Assembly (NCBI GenBank): GCA_031287575.1
Contig: JAITSV010000055.1
Span: 51,059 to 115,058, forward strand
Length of the DNA stretch: 64,000 nucleotides
DNA from: Desulfovibrio sp.
GTDB taxonomy: Bacteria; Desulfobacterota; Desulfovibrionia; Desulfovibrionales; Desulfovibrionaceae
Direction of reading: 5' to 3'
In this document: in pieces, positions 59,843-64,000 of the stretch
Layout of the letters: every line of letters begins with the position of its first letter
How positions within the stretch are numbered: the stretch's first letter is position 1
Program-made: the position numbers and the translations under genes
The notes under the pieces: generated by a model
What the model was told of the DNA's origin: nothing
The model's database searches: none
The model's input: the letters and a program-made list of their open reading frames with translations, nothing else

Positions 59843-61692
59843 GCGGTGGCTCCAGCGGGGGGGATGGCCGCGCCCTGCTCCGCCCCGTCCGGGTTGACGC
59901 TGGCGGCGACATCCGTAGCGGCATCGGTGGCGAACTGCATGGCGTACAGCCGGGCGTACAAGGTGCAGCGGCCCAGCAGTTCCTCGTGCCGTCCGGCGTC
60001 CACTATGCGCCCCTGCTCCATGACCAGGATGCGGTCGGCGGAAAGGATGGTGGAAAGCCGGTGGGCGATGACGATGCTGGTGCGGTTTTCCATCAGGTTG
60101 TCCAGGGCCTTCTGCACGATGCGCTCGGCCTCGGAGTCCAGCGCGCTGGTGGCCTCGTCCAGGATGAGCAGCGGCGCATCCTTCATGATGGCCCGGGCAA
60201 TGGTCAGGCGCTGCTTCTGCCCGCCGGACAGCTTGACCCCGCGTTCGCCCAGCACGGTGTCGTACCCTTCCGGCAGTTCGCGGATGAATTCGTCGGCATA
60301 GGCGGATGTGGCGGCGGCGCGCACGGTGTCTTCGTCAATGGGGCCGGGAAGGCCGTAGGTGATGTTGTCGCGCACCGGGAGGTTGAACAGGAAGGTGTCC
60401 TGCGAGACCATGGACACGTTGCGGCGCAAGGTGTCCAGGGTGTAGTCCGCCACCGGGCGGCCGTTGAGGACGATGGCGCCCTGCTGCGGCTCGTAGAACC
60501 GGGGAATCAGGTTGACGAAGGTGCTCTTGCCCGCGCCGCTGGGCCCAACGATGGCCACGCGCTCGCCCGCGCGCACGGTAAGGCTGACGTTGTCCAGCGC
60601 GGGCGCGGTCTTGCTGCCGTAGGTGAAGGTGACGCCCTCGAAGCGCAGTTCGCGGAAGGGTTCGTCGAAGGGCGTGTCGCCCCCCTGCTCCACCACCAGT
60701 TCGGGCGCGTCGAGGATCTCGAACACCCGCTCGGCGCCAGCCAGGGCGCGCTGTACGTCCATGTTGTAGGAATTCAGCGACTTGACCGGGTCGTACATCA
60801 TGGCCAGCGCGGCCACGAACGAGAAGAACGTGCCCGCCGTGGTTTCACCGGCAATGACTTCGTGCCCGCCGAACCAGATCACCAGGCCGATGCCCACGGC
60901 CCCGATCAGTTCCATGACCGGCGAGGAAAGCTCGGACACGCTGGCCTGCTTCAGGTACAGCCGGGCCAGGCGTTCGTTTTCGTCGTCGAAGCGGCGCGCC
61001 TCGTGCCGTTCGGTGGCAAAGGCCTTGACCACGCGGATCCCGCTGAACACTTCCTGCAACACCACGGAAATGTCCGCCAGCTTCGACTGGTTGCGGCGAC
61101 CGTACTTGCGCAGCTTGCGGCCGAACCACACCAGCGGATACAGCGCCGCGGGCAGCACCAGCACCGCCCACACCGCCAGGCGGGGATTCTGGTAGAACAC
61201 CACGCCCACCAGGCCCAGCATGGTCAGCAACTGCCGCACCATCATCACGATGGAAGGCAGGCTGTTGCGGATCATGGTCACGTCGTTGATGATGCGCGAC
61301 ATGAGCATGCCCACCTGCGATTCCTCGTAGAATTGCAGCGGCAGGAAGATGATCTTGTCGTACAACTCCGAGCGCAGCTTTTCCAGCACGCGCAGCCCGC
61401 TGTACTGCATGAAGTAGTTCTGCACGTAACGCCCGGCGCCCTTCACCAGCGTAAGCACGAAGAACAGCAGCGGCACGTACAGCAGCGCCTGCTCGTCCTT
61501 GTTGATGAAGATTTCGTCCAGGGCGGGCTTGACCAGCCAGGCGGACCCGGCGGTGCTCAGCGACACCACGCCCATGGCCAGCATGGAAAGGAGGATCTGG
61601 CCCTTGTAGGGGCGGAAATACTTCAAGCAACGCTTGAGCAGATGGATGCTTTGGCCCTGGGTTGGCTGGTCGGTCTTGGTGGCGTTGGCCAT
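59839..61692 (-). CDS. msbA: Lipid A export ABC transporter MsbA
   Basis: 617 aa half-transporter. Six membrane segments (about 30-320) are followed by a nucleotide-binding domain with Walker A GPSGAGKST, signature LSGGQKQR and Walker B LLILDEATSALD. It flips lipid A core across the inner membrane as a homodimer. Placement with two acyltransferase genes favours MsbA over a drug exporter. The start ATG lies 112 bp from the divergent yedF gene. Confidence 0.9.
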   Translation of the reverse strand: MANATKTDQPTQGQSIHLLKRCLKYFRPYKGQILLSMLAMGVVSLSTAGSAWLVKPALDEIFINKDEQALLYVPLLFFVLTLVKGAGRYVQNYFMQYSGLRVLEKLRSELYDKIIFLPLQFYEESQVGMLMSRIINDVTMIRNSLPSIVMMVRQLLTMLGLVGVVFYQNPRLAVWAVLVLPAALYPLVWFGRKLRKYGRRNQSKLADISVVLQEVFSGIRVVKAFATERHEARRFDDENERLARLYLKQASVSELSSPVMELIGAVGIGLVIWFGGHEVIAGETTAGTFFSFVAALAMMYDPVKSLNSYNMDVQRALAGAERVFEILDAPELVVEQGGDTPFDEPFRELRFEGVTFTYGSKTAPALDNVSLTVRAGERVAIVGPSGAGKSTFVNLIPRFYEPQQGAIVLNGRPVADYTLDTLRRNVSMVSQDTFLFNLPVRDNITYGLPGPIDEDTVRAAATSAYADEFIRELPEGYDTVLGERGVKLSGGQKQRLTIARAIMKDAPLLILDEATSALDSEAERIVQKALDNLMENRTSIVIAHRLSTILSADRILVMEQGRIVDAGRHEELLGRCTLYARLYAMQFATDAATDVAASVNPDGAEQGAAIPPAGATA

Positions 61693-61804
61693 GTGGTGCG
61701 TGGTCTTCTATTTGTTTGGTGAATGCGTTGCGAAAAAATGCGCGGCTGTTTTCGATTTGACCGGGCCGCTCTGTGTGGTGTTCCTTCGGAAAAGGAGGCT
61801 CACC

Positions 61805-62443
61805 ATGCCAGAAATCGAACTGAACTGCCAGAATCTTCCCTGCCCCCAGCCCGTGCTGCGCTGCAAGCGTTGCCTTGCCGAGCAATCGCCCGCCTCGCTG
61901 GTGGTGGTTGTCGATAATCAGGCCGCGCGTGAAAACGTGTCGCGTTTCCTGTCCACCCAGGGCTACGCCGTGCAAGTCGAGGACGCGGGCGACGGCCTGT
62001 GGCGGCTGCGCGGGGCGAAGGGCGATGCCCAGTCGTCCGCCCCCAATCCCGCCGACGATTGCGAGGTCTGCGAAGTGATGACCGAAGAGCAACTGCGCCG
62101 CATGGGCGAGAAGGTCGTGGTCTTCCTGACGTCCGACGTCATCGGATCGGGCGACGACGCCCTGGGCGCGAAACTGATGCAGAACTTCCTCGCCACCCTG
62201 CCCGAACTGGGCGCGGAACTGTGGCGCGTGGTCATGCTGAACGGCGCGGTGCGCCTTTCCGCCGCGGACAGTCCGGCCCTGCCCCATCTGAAGCGCCTGG
62301 AAGCCGCCGGGGCCACCGTGCTGGTCTGCGGCACCTGCCTTGACCATTTCGGGCTTCTGGAGCAAAAGGCCGTGGGCCAGACCACCAACATGCTCGACGT
62401 GGTCACCAGCCTGCAACTCGCCACCAAGATCATCCGACCGTAG
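61805..62443 (+). CDS. yedF: YedF: TusA-like and DsrE-like fusion, selenium/sulfur metabolism
   Basis: 212 aa. An N-terminal TusA/SirA domain has the CPQPV motif with Cys13. The C-terminal DsrE-like domain has FLTSDVIGSGDD and a CGTCLDHF pair. This fusion is the selenium-metabolism protein YedF, often found beside selD or selenocysteine genes; its exact reaction is not settled. It starts at ATG 61805 after AAAAGGAGG and ends with a good terminator, so it is a single-gene unit divergent from msbA. Confidence 0.88.
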   Translation: MPEIELNCQNLPCPQPVLRCKRCLAEQSPASLVVVVDNQAARENVSRFLSTQGYAVQVEDAGDGLWRLRGAKGDAQSSAPNPADDCEVCEVMTEEQLRRMGEKVVVFLTSDVIGSGDDALGAKLMQNFLATLPELGAELWRVVMLNGAVRLSAADSPALPHLKRLEAAGATVLVCGTCLDHFGLLEQKAVGQTTNMLDVVTSLQLATKIIRP

Positions 62444-62522
62444 GCGGTCGGGGCGTGCGCCCGGTCTGGAGCACGGATGTGCCCTGCCGCCGGTAGCGCC
62501 GCCGTGCAACGTGTCCGGGATG

Positions 62523-62567
62523 CCGTCCGGCGCGCCGCCGAAAGGATGCGCCGGGCGGTTTTCTTTG
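62523..62567 (+). terminator. Rho-independent terminator of yedF
   Basis: An 11-bp stem CCGTCCGGCGC/GCGCCGGGCGG (one G-U pair) with a 14-nt loop, followed by TTTTCTTT. Confidence 0.85.
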
Positions 62568-62723
62568 CCGGGCGACCGGGATAGACTGTCCCCGTTCGTC
62601 TGCGTACGGTTGGCCGCGCATCCGCCGGAAAGACCGCCGGACGTCCCCGTCCCGTAGCGCCACAACGCCAGGGCCTGCCCCCCCAAACTTCAGCCCGCCG
62701 GACCCTGTCCGGCCCGGAACCCC

Positions 62724-63863
62724 ATGACCCAGCGCCGTCCGTCGTCTCCGCCCCGTCCCGCCAGGCCTTCGACAGGTCGTCCCAAACGTCCCGCCGCCGA
62801 TCACGGGCGGACCGAAGACAAATCTGGCGGCAAGTCCGGTGCCAGGCCCGATGCACGCAAGGCCACGCGCCCCGATCAGGAGCGTTCTGGTCGGCCCGAC
62901 CGGCGCGCCCCGGGCGGCAAGGACGGTGCGACGGCCCCGCATGGGAGCAAGGAAGGGCGTCAGGAAAGGCGTGTTGGGGCTGACCGTGGACCGGACCGTG
63001 GCCCTGGCGGGTCATCGGACCGGAATGGCCGCGAGACAGATCCGGCGACACGTCGGTTCGTGAGCCCCGCCATGGAGGAACTCCCTGCTCCGCCCGCAGA
63101 ATCGGCCATGCAGCCTGGCGAAGTGCGCCTGAACAAGGCCATTGCCGGGGCGGGGGTGTGTTCGCGGCGTCAGGCGGACGACCTCATACAGCAGGGGCTG
63201 GTGCGGGTCAACGACGAGGTGGTGGACACCCCCGGCGCGCGCGTGGTGCCGGGGCGCGACCGCATCGAGGTGCGCGGGCAACTGCTGGAACTGGATGCCG
63301 CGCCCGCCGCGTTCACCTACGTGATGCTGCACAAGCCGGTGCAGGTGGTGTCCACCGTGCGCGACCCGCAGGGGCGCCCCACGGTGCTGGGCATCCTGCC
63401 GCCCGACCTGCGCGGGGGGCGGCTGTATCCCGTGGGCAGGTTGGACTATTTTTCCGAGGGGTTGCTGATCCTTACCGACGACGGCGATCTGACCAACCGG
63501 CTCACCCACCCCCGCTACCACCTGCCCAAGGTCTACATGGTCAAGGTGCGCGGCCACGTGACCGAGTCCACCCTGGCCCCCATGCGCCAGGGCATGACCC
63601 TGGCCGAGGGTGAAAAACTTGCGCCGGTGGACGTGCGCCTGCTCCAGTCGGACCGCCAGGCCAGCCTCTTCGAGATGACCCTGCGCCAGGGGGTGAACCG
63701 CCAGATTCGCCGGATGTGCCGTGACCTTGGGCTGACGGTGCTGCTGCTGCGGCGCGTGCGGCAGGGACCGCTGGAACTGGGCGAATTGCCCAAGGGCGCG
63801 GCCCGCCGCCTGACCCCGCATGAGGTGACGGCCTTGCGCCGGGCCGCCGGCCTGGAATCGTAA
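62724..63863 (+). CDS. Pseudouridine synthase, RluB/RsuA family
   Basis: 379 aa. A ~125-residue disordered N-terminus rich in Arg, Gly, Pro and Asp precedes an S4 RNA-binding domain (VRLNKAIAGAGVCSRRQADDLI). The catalytic domain carries Asp in GRLDYFSEGLLILTDDG and the closing RQIRRMCRDLGL. RluB modifies U2605 of 23S rRNA; RsuA and RluE/F are the alternatives. The basic tail may add RNA affinity. A terminator follows 28 bp after the stop. Confidence 0.88.
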   Translation: MTQRRPSSPPRPARPSTGRPKRPAADHGRTEDKSGGKSGARPDARKATRPDQERSGRPDRRAPGGKDGATAPHGSKEGRQERRVGADRGPDRGPGGSSDRNGRETDPATRRFVSPAMEELPAPPAESAMQPGEVRLNKAIAGAGVCSRRQADDLIQQGLVRVNDEVVDTPGARVVPGRDRIEVRGQLLELDAAPAAFTYVMLHKPVQVVSTVRDPQGRPTVLGILPPDLRGGRLYPVGRLDYFSEGLLILTDDGDLTNRLTHPRYHLPKVYMVKVRGHVTESTLAPMRQGMTLAEGEKLAPVDVRLLQSDRQASLFEMTLRQGVNRQIRRMCRDLGLTVLLLRRVRQGPLELGELPKGAARRLTPHEVTALRRAAGLES

Positions 63864-63891
63864 CCGCCCGGTTTGCCAGAAAAATAAAAAT

Positions 63892-63916
63892 CCCCCGGCA
63901 TAGCCGGGGGTATTTC
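63892..63916. terminator. Terminator after the pseudouridine synthase gene
   Basis: An 8-bp stem CCCCCGGC/GCCGGGGG with loop ATA, A-rich before and T-rich after, so it can work in both directions. Confidence 0.85.
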
Positions 63917-63945
63917 ATATGCGCCTGTAAGGCTCTGTTTCCAGC

Positions 63946-63967
63946 AGCGCCCTAGCAGGCGCTTTTT
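63946..63967 (+). terminator. Second terminator-like hairpin near the right edge
   Basis: A stem AGCGCC/GGCGCT with a 6-nt loop, followed by TTTT. The remaining bases to 64000 hold no feature I recognise. Confidence 0.5.
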
Positions 63968-64000
63968 AAAAGATCTGGCATCTGCATATCTGTTACTTGC

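Overview
The window is GC-rich chromosomal DNA (roughly two-thirds G+C by eye) from a sulfate-reducing deltaproteobacterium of the Desulfovibrio/Nitratidesulfovibrio type. This is inferred from gene content and order: an alcohol dehydrogenase-hdrCBA-flxABCD cluster followed by a second alcohol dehydrogenase and an NtrC-type two-component system, together with dapL, yedF and a Cys-ligated molybdopterin oxidoreductase. No species name can be proven from the sequence alone.

Region 1 (1-16.8 kb) is the metabolic core. A molybdopterin oxidoreductase runs off the left edge on the minus strand. Diverging from it is adh-hdrC-hdrB-hdrA-flxD/C-flxB-flxA, in which ethanol oxidation, NAD(H), ferredoxin and a thiol/disulfide couple are probably linked by flavin-based electron bifurcation. 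FlxD and FlxC are one fused protein here. A 149-bp palindromic MITE-like element starts inside the flxA stop codon. A rubrerythrin-like protein, a protein resembling the plasmid initiator TrfA, a second Fe-type alcohol dehydrogenase, a PAS histidine kinase and a sigma-54 response regulator follow. A correctly spaced sigma-54 promoter (GG-N10-GC) lies 80-95 bp before the first adh, so regulator and target probably sit at the two ends of the same cluster.

Region 2 (17-30 kb) holds an ADP-ribosylglycohydrolase relative, tRNA-Arg(CCT) with a broken copy 130 bp upstream, gluQ, a TetR regulator, and two related apparent small-RNA genes with their own promoter and terminator signals. A minus-strand run of housekeeping genes follows: a PlsC-like acyltransferase, a glycosyltransferase, rarA, rsmE, gcvT and a large unknown protein.

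Region 3 (30-41 kb) contains a double-GAF protein, mreB, an inositol monophosphatase family gene, a Nudix/rimI pair whose start codons overlap, tpiA-secG and tRNA-Leu(GAG). Next comes a lower-GC islet with an integral membrane acyltransferase. Beside it is a small regulatory module: a CI/LexA-like repressor, a 54-residue zinc-ribbon protein, and the same 18-bp operator in front of both.

Region 4 (39.4-53.4 kb) is a minus-strand block: lysA, a lipoprotein, mutS, lapB-lapA, a HIT protein, a DHH-CBS tRNA nucleotidyltransferase, a XerD-type recombinase and an atypical chemoreceptor.

Region 5 (54-64 kb) holds dapL-folK (folK seems to lack a standard start codon), a membrane-anchored YHS protein, a small transaldolase, an msbA/DUF374/lpxL-type lipid A block, yedF and an rluB-type pseudouridine synthase. 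Many conserved enzymes in the window carry Ala/Pro/Gly/Thr-rich extensions or insertions.
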